Positions 10,199-20,310 of a stretch of DNA of 64,000 bases are shown here, in pieces; position 1 is the stretch's first letter, and every line of letters starts with the position of its first letter. Under the pieces are notes generated by a model, which had not been told where the DNA came from, made no database searches, and saw only the letters and a program-made list of their open reading frames with translations. The DNA lies in assembly GCF_027595985.1 (NCBI RefSeq), contig NC_073304.1, positions 138,553,262-138,617,261 of the forward strand, read 5' to 3'. The DNA comes from Sorex araneus (lineage: Eukaryota > Chordata > Mammalia > Eulipotyphla > Soricidae). The translations under genes and the position numbers were made by a program.

Positions 10199-10580
10199 GG
10201 AAAGGAAGGGGAGGGAAGAGAAGGGAAAGGAAGGGAAGGGAAGGGAAGGGAAGGGAAGGGAAGGGAAGGGAAGGGAAGGGAAGGGAAGGGAAGGGAAGGG
10301 AAGGGAAGGGAAGGGAAGGGAAGGGAAGGGAAGGGAAGGGAAGGGAAGGGAAGGGAAGGGAAGGGAAGGAAGGGAAGGGAAGGGAAGGAAGGGAAGGGAA
10401 GGGAAGGGAAGGGAAGGGAAGGGAAGGGAAGGGAAGGGAAGGGAAGGGAAGGGAAGGGAAGGGAAGGGAAGGGAAGGGAAGGGAAGGGAAGGGAAGGGAA
10501 GGGAAGGGAAGGGAAGGGAAGGGAAGGGAAGGGATGGGAAGGGAAGGGAAGGGAAGGGAAGGGAAGGGAAGGGAAGGGAA
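10199..10580 (+). repeat. (GGGAA)n microsatellite, about 380 bp
   Basis: Almost pure AAGGG pentamers with a few AAGG units (near 10368 and 10387) and one T interruption near 10534. The plus strand is purine-only over nearly the whole length. Arginine/lysine/glycine ORFs on the plus strand and proline/serine/leucine ORFs on the minus strand are artefacts of the repeat. Confidence 0.98.
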
Positions 10581-10589
10581 AAGTAGAGA

Positions 10590-11200
10590 TAGTGAGGGTG
10601 GCAGAAGAGCCCCTGAGAGTACAAAGTACTCTTTCTTACCAAGGAGTACTTCAAAAGTGCCTGGTTAATAGGTCCTGGACTAAGTCACTAGCAGTGTGTA
10701 GCCTCAATGAAACTGTTTAAGCCTCCTAAATCCCATACCCTTTGATAGAGGAGGGATAACCATCTGGGGTGTGCCAAATCCCCTTGTTCAGCAGAGCACT
10801 AGTACAGGGCTTAGCATGAAAACTGATAAGGTGGCAGAACTGTGGTTTTCCAGAGAGCACCTCTCAGCCAGATGATGGTTCTCTTGCTCAGGACATCACA
10901 CAACTCCATCTTCTCCCACTTTATCCTCATCCAGGCCAACAAATGAACCCCTGCATAGGAGTACAAAGAAAAACTGCCTTCTTGCCTCAAGTGGGATAAG
11001 TCTTGTGGGGTGACTCATGCTCCTGAGTCAGCAGAGGGACATCCCTCAGTACAGAATAACAGACTGGACTTATGCCGAAGCAGGCACCCGGAGAGGGAAG
11101 AAAGAACTTGAGGTTTACTGAGCAAAGCAACCCCCCACCCCAGCTTATATGGTACCAAGTTCTTGATCTATGTTGCATCAGTTCAGATTTATCCCAAAAC
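10590..11200. other. No feature recognised (BFSP1 intron 3)
   Basis: Unique-looking sequence between the GGGAA array and an old repeat. No exon or repeat that I can name. Confidence 0.5.
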
Positions 11201-11204
11201 AGAT

Positions 11205-11440
11205 TATTATAGATTAAATATTGTGTCCCTCCAGACTTGACATGTTGAGACCTTGCCCCTTAATGGCATAGAATTTGAAGGTGGACCTTTGGGAACTAAT
11301 TGTATTTGGGTTAGATTATGCCTGTGAGGACGTTGTGATGGGACTATGACCCATATAAGAAGAGACATCAAAGAACCTGCTCTCTCCTTGCAACTCTCCA
11401 TCTATAAGCTCCCAGCAAAGGCCAGATGGGGCCCACGGTG
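11205..11440 (+). repeat. Ancient interspersed repeat, family M
   Basis: TTGTGTCCCTCCAGACTTG, GAATTTGAAGGTGGACCTTT, GTGATGGGACTATGACCC, ATATAAGAAGAGACATCAAAG: the first half of the family seen at 2545-2890. Confidence 0.6.
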
Positions 11441-11576
11441 AAAAAAAAAGGTGCATAAAAGGAAGAACCAGAGGCAGAGTTGAAAACAACAACAAAACAA
11501 ACCTTCACTTGCTGAAAGAATTGTCTTAATCCAGACCTGTGTAACATCACTTTGGGAACTGTGACATACTACAGAC

Positions 11577-11830
11577 ACAGGGGGTGGGAGGGGGAGTGAT
11601 GGAGAAGTGATGGAGAAGAAGGAGAAAGGGAAAAGGAAAGAAGGAATAAAGAAGGATTGAAGAAGATAAAAGGAGAAAGAAGAATGAAAGAAGGAGAAGG
11701 AGGAATAAGGAGAAGAAGAGGAGCAGAAAGAGGAGAAGATGAGCAGAAGTAAAAAAAGAAAAAAGAGGAGGAGGAGGAGGAGGAAGGTGGAGGAGGAAGA
11801 GGAGGAGAGGAGGAAGAGAAGGAGACAAAA
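11577..11830 (+). repeat. Purine-rich GGA/GAA tract
   Basis: About 250 bp of irregular AGAAGGAG-type repeats, ending in (GGA)n at 11766-11812. The serine/phenylalanine-rich minus-strand ORF over it is an artefact. Confidence 0.9.
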
Positions 11831-12035
11831 AAATGATATGCATAGTGTTATACACACTAACCTCCTCCTCTACACACACCAGGTTCACCAAGTGGGTCGA
11901 GCAACCAACCCATCAACCCTTTGGTACCAGGGTACACAAAAGGTAAACCATTTGCACTCCTCAGATGCAAATGTTTGAGACACGAAACCTCAACCTGGTC
12001 TTCTGTAAGAACGACTTAAGAAGGACTGTGGTTAC

Positions 12036-12131
12036 CTTTTTGAACCTGTCCTTTGCTGCACTGATATCATCCTGCAGAAACTGGACTTCAATCTGAAGGC
12101 GCAGGTTCCTCAGTAAACCTTCATCAGCTTC
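12036..12131 (-). CDS. BFSP1: BFSP1 exon 3: rod segment
   Basis: A 96-nt, 32-codon exon in phase 0, acceptor CTCGCTGTAG, donor GTAACC. It reads from [19 protein letters not shown] through [13 protein letters not shown]. This follows exon 2 in register and matches remembered human filensin (EADEALLHNLRLQLEAQFL) with conservative changes. No stop or frameshift is present. The TAG acceptor is less common than CAG but normal. Confidence 0.93.
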
Positions 12132-12304
12132 CTACAGCGAGAATGACAGGTAGTGTGGAGGTATTAGAATGAGTATTTAGGCCATGTGTGGGAGAACCAG
12201 ACCCTTGGGGATTTATTACAATGCAGGCTCTTGTTCAGTAGGTCTCAAAGAGCATCTAAGAATCCTCAGTTCTAGTGAGACCTTGTCTCAGTTCTTTGGA
12301 CCTG

Positions 12305-12515
12305 GTTTAGACTACTAGTTCTCAAACGGAGAGGGACACAGAAAATTTTGGTCGTTGCCACCTTGGTGCTAGAATGCTACAACTACCATGTGGTCGACAA
12401 CGACCAGGGAAATAGTTAAATATTCATTCTGTAATATACAGAACAATCATCGCAACAAATAATTTTCTTGTCCAAGATGTCAATCATATCAGGGTTGAGA
12501 AACCTTGACCTAGAG
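12305..12515. repeat. Possible old hAT-type DNA transposon
   Basis: The ends CTAGTTCTCAAAC (12314) and GTTGAGAAACCTTGACCTAG (12494) form imperfect inverted termini of the TTCTCAA type common in MER/hAT non-autonomous elements. The interior is not recognised. Confidence 0.4.
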
Positions 12516-12789
12516 TACCAGGTGAAAAGTTAGAATATAGTTATATATCAAATAACTTAATTTTTAACTATATTTATTCCCAATCATCATTACTGAGTTC
12601 AGTTTCTAAGACTAAGTTTTCCCAAATTATCCCTTGAATTATCTTCTCCCAAGAACTACTGATGCTAGTATTTCTCTAATACAAATTACAACTTTTTGAA
12701 CTATTGTTGTGGTGATGCCATTTTTTTTAAAACTGGAAATGACATTTTGACAGAAGCCTGATTATCCTCACCAAATTTTATAATAACTC

Positions 12790-13009
12790 ACCAATTGTAA
12801 TTTCATTGATTTTTTTTGTTTTTTATGTTGTTTTGCGTTTTTATTGTTAGTTTAGGTAACATATCACAATAGTGTTAATATTAATTAGTTGAATATATAG
12901 TTACTGCACCCTCACTACCACCAAAAGGCAAAAGACCCTCCACCACTCTCTTTAATGTCATTTCTAGTTGGCCTCATGCTTTTCCTCCTCTACTACTTGT
13001 TAATCTCAG
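12790..13009 (-). mobile_element. Old retroposon 3' end (X3/X4-type module), minus strand
   Basis: On the minus strand: GGTGGTAGTGAGGGTGCAG, ATTAACACTATTGTGATATG and TTACCTAAACTAACAATAAAAA. This resembles the 3' end of X3 and X4 and abuts the 3' end of the RPL23A retrocopy. Confidence 0.5.
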
Positions 13010-13466
13010 TTTGTTTTGTTATGGTGAAAAGAGAGGGAGTTTGAATTTCCCAACTGGACTATTAGGTTATCTTAATTCTGTTGGCGATATTCAAGGAGCC
13101 CTCGTTGGAGCCCACAGAGCATAGGCTTTCTTCTCTCCATCAGGTCTGAGCAGGGGGTGACTATGCCCACACAAGTGCTGTGGAGCTTTTTCACAGCCTG
13201 TTTATTCTGGTGCTGATTGGCCTTGACATCCACCAAGAGCACAGGTCTGCTATTGTCTTCTGTCTCCTTCATGGCTAACTCAGCTCTCAAAGAGAAGTTA
13301 GTGATGGCATAGGAGTCAAGCTTGTTTCTCTTGGAACAAGCTCTTCTGGAGATATTTTGGTTGCCTTCTCCATTGCAGCATTTTGAGTCTTTGGCAGGTG
13401 GATGAGGTGAAGATTTTCTTTTTGTGTGTGGCTATAGATGCCTTTCAGCCCTGCTTTCTTGGCCTT
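13010..13466 (-). pseudogene. RPL23A: RPL23A processed pseudogene, 5'-truncated and frameshifted
   Basis: Reading the minus strand from 13466, LKAKKAGLKGIYSH matches ribosomal protein uL23 (RPL23A, LKAKKAVLKGVHSH from memory). Later VDVKANQHQNKQAVKKLH matches its conserved core, and the last codons resemble ANKIGII followed by a stop. The copy has no introns, at least one frame shift near 13290 and another in the last 25 codons. About 30 N-terminal codons are missing, the break lying beside a TA repeat. The 3' UTR is recognisable (GTCCAGTTGG.., CTTTTCACCATAA) and ends in a short A-rich run near 13010. It is a dead L1-type retrocopy inside BFSP1 intron 3. Confidence 0.85.
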
Positions 13467-13487
13467 CAAAATGTATATATGTACATA

Positions 13488-13489
13488 TA

Positions 13490-13520
<31 letters not shown>
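13488..13520 (+). repeat. (TA)n microsatellite
   Basis: TGTGTGTATATATA.. run directly upstream of a SINE head. Confidence 0.95.
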
Positions 13521-13526
13521 TTTTAA

Positions 13527-13560
13527 GGGCTGGAAAGATAGCCCAATGGGCAATGGGTTG
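13527..13560 (+). mobile_element. SINE head, 5' part of a split SOR-type SINE
   Basis: GGGCTGGAAAGATAGCCCAA followed by the insertion site. The rest of the same SINE resumes at 15661 after two composite retroposons. Confidence 0.7.
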
Positions 13561-13576
13561 AAAGCATGTTTTTGCG

Positions 13577-14415
13577 ATGAGATCCAGAGCAGCCGCACAC
13601 GAAAACGGCCCCTCTGCTCCTTAAAGACTATGATCTTGGAGGTCTACTAACCCATTTTGGCACCCAGCGGCTTCTTATAGAAATGCATCTAAACTGTGAA
13701 CTGAGCTACAACTCCATCCTGCCTGGGGAGGAGAAAGGATTTTCTCTCTCAACCCTCTTTTTCTACACGGGACATGGCAGTGGCAGCAGCGGCAGCAGCG
13801 GCACCCATGTGGCGTCCGCCATCTTCTAGAACTCACAACCCAGAGGTATGAGTTTGCAGTGATGTGGCTCGCAGGAGACCATGGGATGGGGGTGTTACCA
13901 GCACGCTTTCCGCCCAGATGAGATCTGGAGCAGCAGCGCATTAAAACAGCCCCTCTGCTCCTTAAAGACTATGATCCAGGAGGTCTACTACTTTTGGTCT
14001 ACTACATTTTGGCACCAGCAGCTTCTTATAGAAATGCATCTAGACTGTGAACTGAGCTAAAATATCAGAAATCCAAAAGCTCATATAATCTTCATTCTCA
14101 GCAATGGAAAACAAATTATCAAATGATGCCTTTTCAGCAGGTTTGATTGTTGGGGGGAAATTCCAAATAATAATAGTGAGTTCCCTGTTGAAATATTGAA
14201 AATATTCAAAGTATAGAGAGAATAAAGTGAAGATCATTAGCCACTCGGGTGGGGGGGTGGGTGTGGGAGGGGAGTATATTGGGGTTCTTGGTGGTGGAAC
14301 ATGTGCACTGGTGAAGGGATGGGGGTTTGATCATTATATAACTGAAACTTAAACCTGAAAGCTTTGTAACTTTTTTTCACAGTGATTCAATAAAATAAAA
14401 AAATTTTAAAAAAAA
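13577..14415 (+). mobile_element. Composite ORF-less retroposon, type X2
   Basis: The 5' module contains a tandem duplication: the block starting GATGAGATCCAGAGC at 13575 recurs at about 13917 (GATGAGATCTGGAGC), and both continue through CCCCTCTGCTCCTTAAAGAC and CTTCTTATAGAAATGCATC. The 3' module (from about 14100, AGCAATGGAAAACAAATT..) ends like the local L1 3' UTR (GTGCACTGGTGAAGGGATG.. GATTCAATAAAA) and an A-rich tail. It is flanked on the left by GAAAGCATGTTTTTGCG (13560-13576) and on the right by an altered copy at 14416. No coding capacity is seen. Confidence 0.75.
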
Positions 14416-14433
14416 GAAAGCATGCCTTTTGGC

Positions 14434-15660
14434 CGTGCTGCGGATCGAGCATGATGGAAGAGCCCAAAAGAGCGCCCTTGGACTCCAAGCAGCCCACTGA
14501 ACTAATTCCGGCACAGGATCGGAGACCCCACGGCGGGCTGCGAGAGTGGAAACCGGGCATTCCCCAATTCTTTTAACCTCTCTCTCTCAATCCCTTCCTC
14601 CCGAGCACAGCGCAGGGTCCACGGCTTCCTGAACGCAAAATGGAGACGTCGAGCCTCTCTCTAGGTTTCTCCATCTTATGAGCACCATATAAGGGTAAAA
14701 GTTTGTAGTGATGTTATTTCTGGTTGTACTTTCCCTGGACTTTATACAGAAACCCAAAACCGCGCGGCCGCTGCTGTGGCCGCGCACCTAATGTCATCTT
14801 AGCATTAGCAATATGTAATGGTTCCTTCTTAATGGGTCGGACTTTTGTGGGAGATCCTAACAAGAATAGTAAGTCTTTTGCTAAAATATTGAAGGCAATC
14901 AAAGTGGTAGCCATCTCTCTAGACTGAACTAAGCTATATCCCCACGCCGGCTGAGAAGAAATATCCTTCTTTCTTGGGAAGAAACGCGGCGTGGCGTCAA
15001 CCATAGTGTGATGTCCATTAAGCAAACAGACCTGGTGGCGTGGGAATGGGATATAAGGGGAAAAATTATGTACATGGAACAGCGGGACGCTGGTGGAATC
15101 TCGAGCCAGAGCCGATACCAGCGCAAGATTTTTGGTTCCAGAAACTGCTTGCAGACACTCTACTAGACTATCAACTAAGCCAGAGCCCCACGCCAGCTGA
15201 TGACGGGAAATAACCATCCTCTTCGGTTTTTTTTTTCCCTTTGTCAGACAGCGTGGCGATTACTAAACAGGCGTGAACTCGGTGGCTCGGGGCAAGGGGG
15301 AAAAAGAAAAGTTATGTAACAAACAGCGGGACTTAATATCTCTATATTCTTAGCAATGGAGAACTATCAAATGCTTCCTTGGCAATAGGACTGTCTTTTT
15401 CTTTTTGGGGGGAAATCCCAGCAACGGTAGTGAGTTGTGTGTTGAAACATGGAATGTAATCGAGATAAAGCGTAAACGAAGTGAAACTTATCACTTACAA
15501 GGGTGGGGACTGGGGAGGTGGGAGGTGGCGGCAGGTATACTAGGGGGGTTGGTGATGGAATATGGGCAGTGGTGAAGGGAAGGGTGTTTGAGTATTGTAT
15601 AACTGACATAATCCTGAGAACTATGTAACCCTCCACATGGTGATTCAATAAAAAAAAAAA
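14434..15660 (+). mobile_element. Composite ORF-less retroposon, type X1 (copy 1)
   Basis: About 1.23 kb. From 14650 to 15655 it is nearly identical by eye to 40737-41735. A GC-rich 5' part is followed by two diverged copies of a block of roughly 250 bp (CCCCACGCCGGCTGA at 14941 and CCCCACGCCAGCTGA at 15186). Then comes a 3' module with GAGCAATGG-like, GGGGGGAAATCCC, GTGGTGAAGGGAAGGG and GTGATTCAATAAAA. The 3' target repeat GAAAGCATGTTTTTGCG is at 15661-15677. Short ORFs on both strands are chance products. Confidence 0.75.
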
Positions 15661-15790
15661 GAAAGCATGTTTTTGCGTGCAGAGACTCAACTTTAATCCC
15701 CAGCACCAACCCACATAGTTACTCCAAGTGCAGAGCTGGGAGTGGTCACCAAGGACTATATGGGTGTCCTTGAAACAAAAAGAAAAAGTA
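15661..15790 (+). mobile_element. SINE body, 3' part of the split SOR-type SINE
   Basis: GAAAGCATGTTTTTGCG then GTGCAGAGACTCAACTTT.., AATCCCCAGCACCAACCC, AGTGCAGAGCTGGGAG and an A-rich tail. It completes 13527-13560. Confidence 0.7.
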
Positions 15791-15794
15791 GTCA

Positions 15795-16380
15795 AGAAAA
15801 AGTAGTCAAGTACTTCTGTTCTTACTTAATGAACAGAGGTAAGACCATAGATGTATGATGGCTGGCCAAGATATTTTGAGATACTCTCCTTGCACTAGTA
15901 GATCCAGGGATCCCTCGGTCATCACTCTTAGGAAATGCACTTGACTTCATAATGCTTCCTTAAAAGGTCACTGGTGTAGGAAAAAAGACTGATGCTGACA
16001 ATAAGGACATCAGAATTCTGACTCCGTTGTCTCATCTGCCTTGAGTAAGCTTTTTATTCAAAGTGCTGTCTTAGCCCCTAAAATACCACAGACTTAGGAC
16101 TTTCATGAGGCCTATAGCGCATGCATAAGGACTGTGGGAGCTTGCAATAGAATAATGCCTATTCTATAAATAAAACAAAATAATTAATTTGATCTAAAGC
16201 TACAGCAAATGTTCAGGAAGTAACTAACTTTCAGCCAATTCAAGCTTCTGAAGCCATTTCCCCTGCCGAAAAAAACCTAAAAACTTAAAAGGTTTATCCT
16301 CAGAAACTGAAGAAGTATGTTCAAGGCCAAACTGGACAATTGCAAAACATTAGGAATCTATCTTAATGCATTTTTCTCAC
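15795..16380. other. No feature recognised (BFSP1 intron 2)
   Basis: Unique-looking sequence without exon or known repeat. Confidence 0.5.
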
Positions 16381-16383
16381 ACA

Positions 16384-16520
16384 GGACAGTGGGTAGAGCA
16401 TTTGCCTTGCATGTGGACAGCCCAGGTTCAATTCCCCAGGGCCACACATGGTCCCCTGAGCACAGAGTCAGGAGTAAGTCCTGAACACCACCAGGTGTGG
16501 CCCACAAATTTTTAAAAAAT
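16384..16520 (+). mobile_element. SOR-type SINE, 5'-shortened
   Basis: ACAGTGGGTAGAGCATTTGCC, AGGTTCAATTCCCC, AGAGTCAGGAGTAAGTCCTG, GGTGTGGCCC, A/T-rich tail. Confidence 0.75.
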
Positions 16521-16574
16521 TTTTTAATAAATTAATTTGAGAGAAGCCTCCAAAGCATGTTGCTCTGGAGACCT

Positions 16575-16738
16575 GGAGGTGACTTGCAGGCCTCAGGATG
16601 AAGAATTTAATGCTCAGGCTTAGTGATGCTGGGACTCTGCAGGTAATGCTCAGGGAACCGTGTGGTGCAAAGGATCAAACCTGGGACCTCCACATACCAC
16701 ACATGTGCTCCAGCCCTTTGGGTTATCTTCTAGTCCTA
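16575..16738 (-). mobile_element. SINE-like, minus strand, diverged
   Basis: Plus-strand AATGCTCAGGGAACCGTG, GGATCAAACCTGGGACCTCC and TGTGCTCCAGCCCTTTGGG are the reverse of the SOR body, B box and head. Confidence 0.6.
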
Positions 16739-17014
16739 AAATTAATTTTAATACTATTTTTACATCACTCCATATACCCAAAATATTATCAGTTCATCAT
16801 GTAACCAATATCTCAAAGTTTATTAATTATATTTATCTGGTCTTGTTTTCAGACTAAGTCCTTAAAATCTGGTGTGTATATTACATTTGTAAAACATCAC
16901 AATTTGAACTTCCTAGCTCTCAACTTCACGAAGCTAGTGAACATCACAGCTCTATAGAATTAACTGCAGGTTCTCCTTTTTGTTTGTTTGTTTGTTTGTT
17001 TGGGGTTTTTTTGT

Positions 17015-17201
17015 TTGTTTTGTTTTTCATTTTTGTTTGGTAGCCACATCCAGTGAGTAAACTCAGGCTTACTTCTGGTTCTGTACTCAGGAATCACTCC
17101 TGGCGATGCTGAGGGTACCATATGGATGCCAGGGATCAAACGAGGTCAGCCATGCGCAAGGCAATTGCACTACCTACTGCATTATAGCTCTGGCCCTAGA
17201 G
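17015..17201 (-). mobile_element. SOR-type SINE, minus strand
   Basis: GGTTCTGTACTCAGGAATCACT, GCCAGGGATCAAACGAGGTC, GCGCAAGGCAATTGCACTAC, TATAGCTCTGGCCC; preceded by a (GTTT)n tail. Confidence 0.75.
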
Positions 17202-17789
17202 CTTCTCTTTTTTTCTCAGTTTCTGCTCTAGATTTCAGCTCTGGTCTCTAAGTCCTGTAATTTCCAGTTAGCACTTCCTTCCCTTTCTCTGAAACGCCCT
17301 TCCTGGGTTCCTTAAACTGGGCTACCTGGGAATTCTCAGACAGAAATAAAAAAGGATTCTTCACTGACTAGCCCCCAGGTTTCTTGCTATTTTCTCCAAG
17401 GGTGCATTTACTTCTCAGCCCTGGAAATGGGTCTCTGCTCTCCAAAATTGGTTGCCTTAAGAAATCCACATATGTAGTCTAAGATGGGTGGTTTAAAACA
17501 AACAAAAGCAGAAACAGAAGTTAGAAAATGAACCAAATTACAAAAGGGGCTGCATGTTTCCAATAACAGGGCTCTAATTTATCTGAACAATACTAATACT
17601 GAAGCCTCACAATAAGTGATTAGTTTCTTCATTTATTCTGTTGAATTTTAATGAATTTGTACTTTTGATAGGTTCTGTCTTTAAGATTTTACCAATCTGG
17701 GGGCTTTGAGATGGGTCTTCAAATCCTGTGTTGCTGGGATAGTTTAGTCTAAACTCATGAAAACACATTATTGTTTCTTTCAAAATATG
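17202..17789. other. No feature recognised (BFSP1 intron 2)
   Basis: Unique-looking sequence. Confidence 0.5.
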
Positions 17790-20310
17790 CACACACTCCA
17801 AGAACAGATGACTGGTTAAAGAAACTATGGTACGTCTACATAATGGAATACTATACAGCTGTTAATAAAGATGAAGTTATGAAATTTGCTTATAAGTGGG
17901 TGGACATGAAGAATATCATTCTAAGTGAATGGAGTCAAAAAGAGAGGGACAGACATAGAATGACTACACTCATTTGAGGAATATAAAATAGCATAATGTG
18001 AGACTAACATCCACAACAGTAGAGACAAGGGCCAGGAGAATCACTCCATGGTTTGGAAGCCTGCTTAATGAACTGGGGGAAAAGGCAACTGGGATGAAAA
18101 AGGACCACTAAGTCAATGATGGTTGGAGGGATCTCTCGGGATGGAAGATTCGCTGAAAGTAGACAAAGGACCAAACATGATGGCCTCTCAGAATCTCTAT
18201 TGCAAACCATGATGCCCAAAGTAGAGAGGAAGTAAGTGATACAAGTGGTGCCCAAAGTAGAGAGAAAGTAAAAATGGAGATGCTTGCCACAGAGGCAGGA
18301 GGAGGATGGGAGGAGTGATATTGGGACATTCACTTGTATCACTTGTCATCCCGTTGATCTTTGATTTGCTTGAGCGGGTGCCAGTAACATCTCCATTTAT
18401 CCCTGTCCCATTCTACTGTAGCCCAATGGTATCTGCTCACTCCAGGAACACGAAGAGCCTCAAACCATTCATTCAGGGTTTTGACAAAGAAGTCTGACCA
18501 TCTTGTAGGTGGGCAGCCACATGGTCTTTTGACATCCCATGGAACCTAGTTGGTAACAGCTCTAGTCCAGCGGTCATCTCTAAATTGCATTACATGTCCA
18601 ACCCATCTGATTTTTGATTCCTTTGCAAACGAGAAAGTGTCCCTGATTCTTGATCGTCAACCGAGGTCGGAATTCTCTCACTTGAGTGAAACATGATACT
18701 CCAAGCATAGCTCTTTTGATTCCTCTTTGGGATACCCGAATAGCATTCTCATCCTGTTTTCGTAGGGTCCAGGTCTCTGAGGTGTATGTTAGTGCAGGAA
18801 GAATGGTGGAGTTGAAAAGATGTGCCTGGAGCCAGAGGTTCTTCGTCCTCTTCACCACTTCTTCGATGCTCTTGAAGGCGTTCCACACTTCTCTTTTCCT
18901 CCTGCGCTGTTCTGTCACCAAGTCATTCCTCACGTTGAGTTCTTGACCCAACATAGCTGCTGCAATCGGAGATGTTTGTTCCATTGAGAGCAAATGGAGT
19001 TTCAGGGACTATTTCATTTTTCATGTGCATCGTCTTGTTGAGATTCAGCTGCAATCCGACCTTTCCACACTCGTGGTCGAAGTTGGCCAGCATTTTTGCC
19101 GCTTGGTGAATGTTTGGCGTTATGAGAATGATGTCATCAGCAAAGCAGAGGTGGTGTAATTGCTGACTGTCTATCTTCACTCCCATTCCTTCCCATTCCA
19201 GTCCTCGCATGATGTTCTCAAGGGTGGCACTGAAGAGTTTCAGTGAAATGGTATCACTCTGCTGAACCCCTCTCTTTACATCAATGATCACTTTCTTGTA
19301 GAATGGTGAGATTCAGGTGGTGAATCCATAATACAGCTCACAGAGGATCCTGATATACTGAGTTTGAATGCCCTATTTGGCTAGGGCTTCAATGACCGTT
19401 TCAGTCTCAACCAAATCAAAGGCCTTCTTTAAATCAATGAACATTAGACAGAGCAGCATGTTGAACTCTCATGAAACTTCAATGAGTTTGGTCACCGTGT
19501 GGATATGTTCGATTGTGTTGAATCCTTTTTGGAAGCCGACTTGCTCGCATGGTTGTCCTTTGTCTAGTGTTCTGCCTATTCTATTCAGGATGACTCGAGT
19601 GAACACCAGTAGATGATGGACAACAGGCAGATTTGGCGATAGTTGCTGGTGTCCTGAATGTCTCCCTTCTTGCACAACAAAACGGTCCTACTGGTTTTCC
19701 ACTGGGACAGAACCTTGCATATGGACAGGTAGCGTGTGAAGAGCTGAGCCAATGTATTGATGAGTACTGGCAGCAGATTCTTCAGGTGTTCGAGTCTGAC
19801 CTTGTCTGGACCAGGTGCTGTATGCTTCTTTACCAACGAAATGGCATGTCCGATTTCATAAGGGAGAATGCTGGGACCAACATATCCATTCTTCAGAATT
19901 TGGTATGTGGGCAGGTAGACGTGGCTGTCGAAGAGACCCGAGTAGAAGTCGTCAATAATCCTCTCCATTGCCCTTCTGAAGATGTGATAGATCCATCAGG
20001 ATGTTGGGAGGCAGTCATCTTGGTCTTGTAGTTGGCGAAGGACAGGCAAGCACTGTGAATACTTTTCCCGGCTTCTGCCACATCGGCCAACACTGCTGCT
20101 CTTCTCTCTTTGAGGTCTTCCTTTATCACTTCTCTGCACAGCTTTGCGAGCTCGGACATTAGCTTGTGATTAAACACATTGCTGGTGGAAAATGTATACT
20201 GGTGGAGGGATGGGCGTTCTATCCTAATATGACTGAAACTCAATCATGAAAGCTTTGTAACTGTATCTCATGGTAATTCAATAAAAAATAAATAAAAATT
20301 TAAAAAACCT
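17790..20310 (+). mobile_element. 5'-truncated L1 3' end, split by an RTE element
   Basis: It begins in the ORF2 C-terminus: MEYYTAVNKDEVMKFAY is readable around 17846-17896, and the frame ends near 17977. The 3' UTR follows, is interrupted at 18331-20175 by an antisense RTE, and resumes GCTGGTGGAAAATG.. GGTAATTCAATAAAAAAT, ending in an A-rich tail near 20310. Confidence 0.85.
18331..20175 (-). mobile_element. RTE-clade LINE, 5'-truncated copy
   Basis: The minus strand encodes pieces of an RTE reverse transcriptase: KCREV-like start near 20150, LLCKKGDIQDTSNYRQICLLS (19700s), LCFADDIILITPN (19130s) and the C-terminal block near 18580-18993 (HLFNSTILPALTYTSETW). Frames shift several times, so it is dead, but the FADD catalytic box is kept. 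The 3' end is CAAATCAAAGATCAACGGG followed by ACAAGTGA-like repeats. ACATT flanks it (18326-18330 and 20176-20180). Its 5' end corresponds to about 60996 of the longer copy. Confidence 0.85.

Noticed and set aside
10160..10654. Long ORFs on both strands (proline/serine/leucine-rich and lysine/glycine/arginine-rich)
   Set aside because: They are translations of the GGGAA pentanucleotide array, open only because the repeat lacks stops.
11402..11891. Serine/phenylalanine/leucine-rich ORFs of 114-151 codons, minus strand
   Set aside because: They translate the purine-rich GGA/GAA tract; no start context or family signature.
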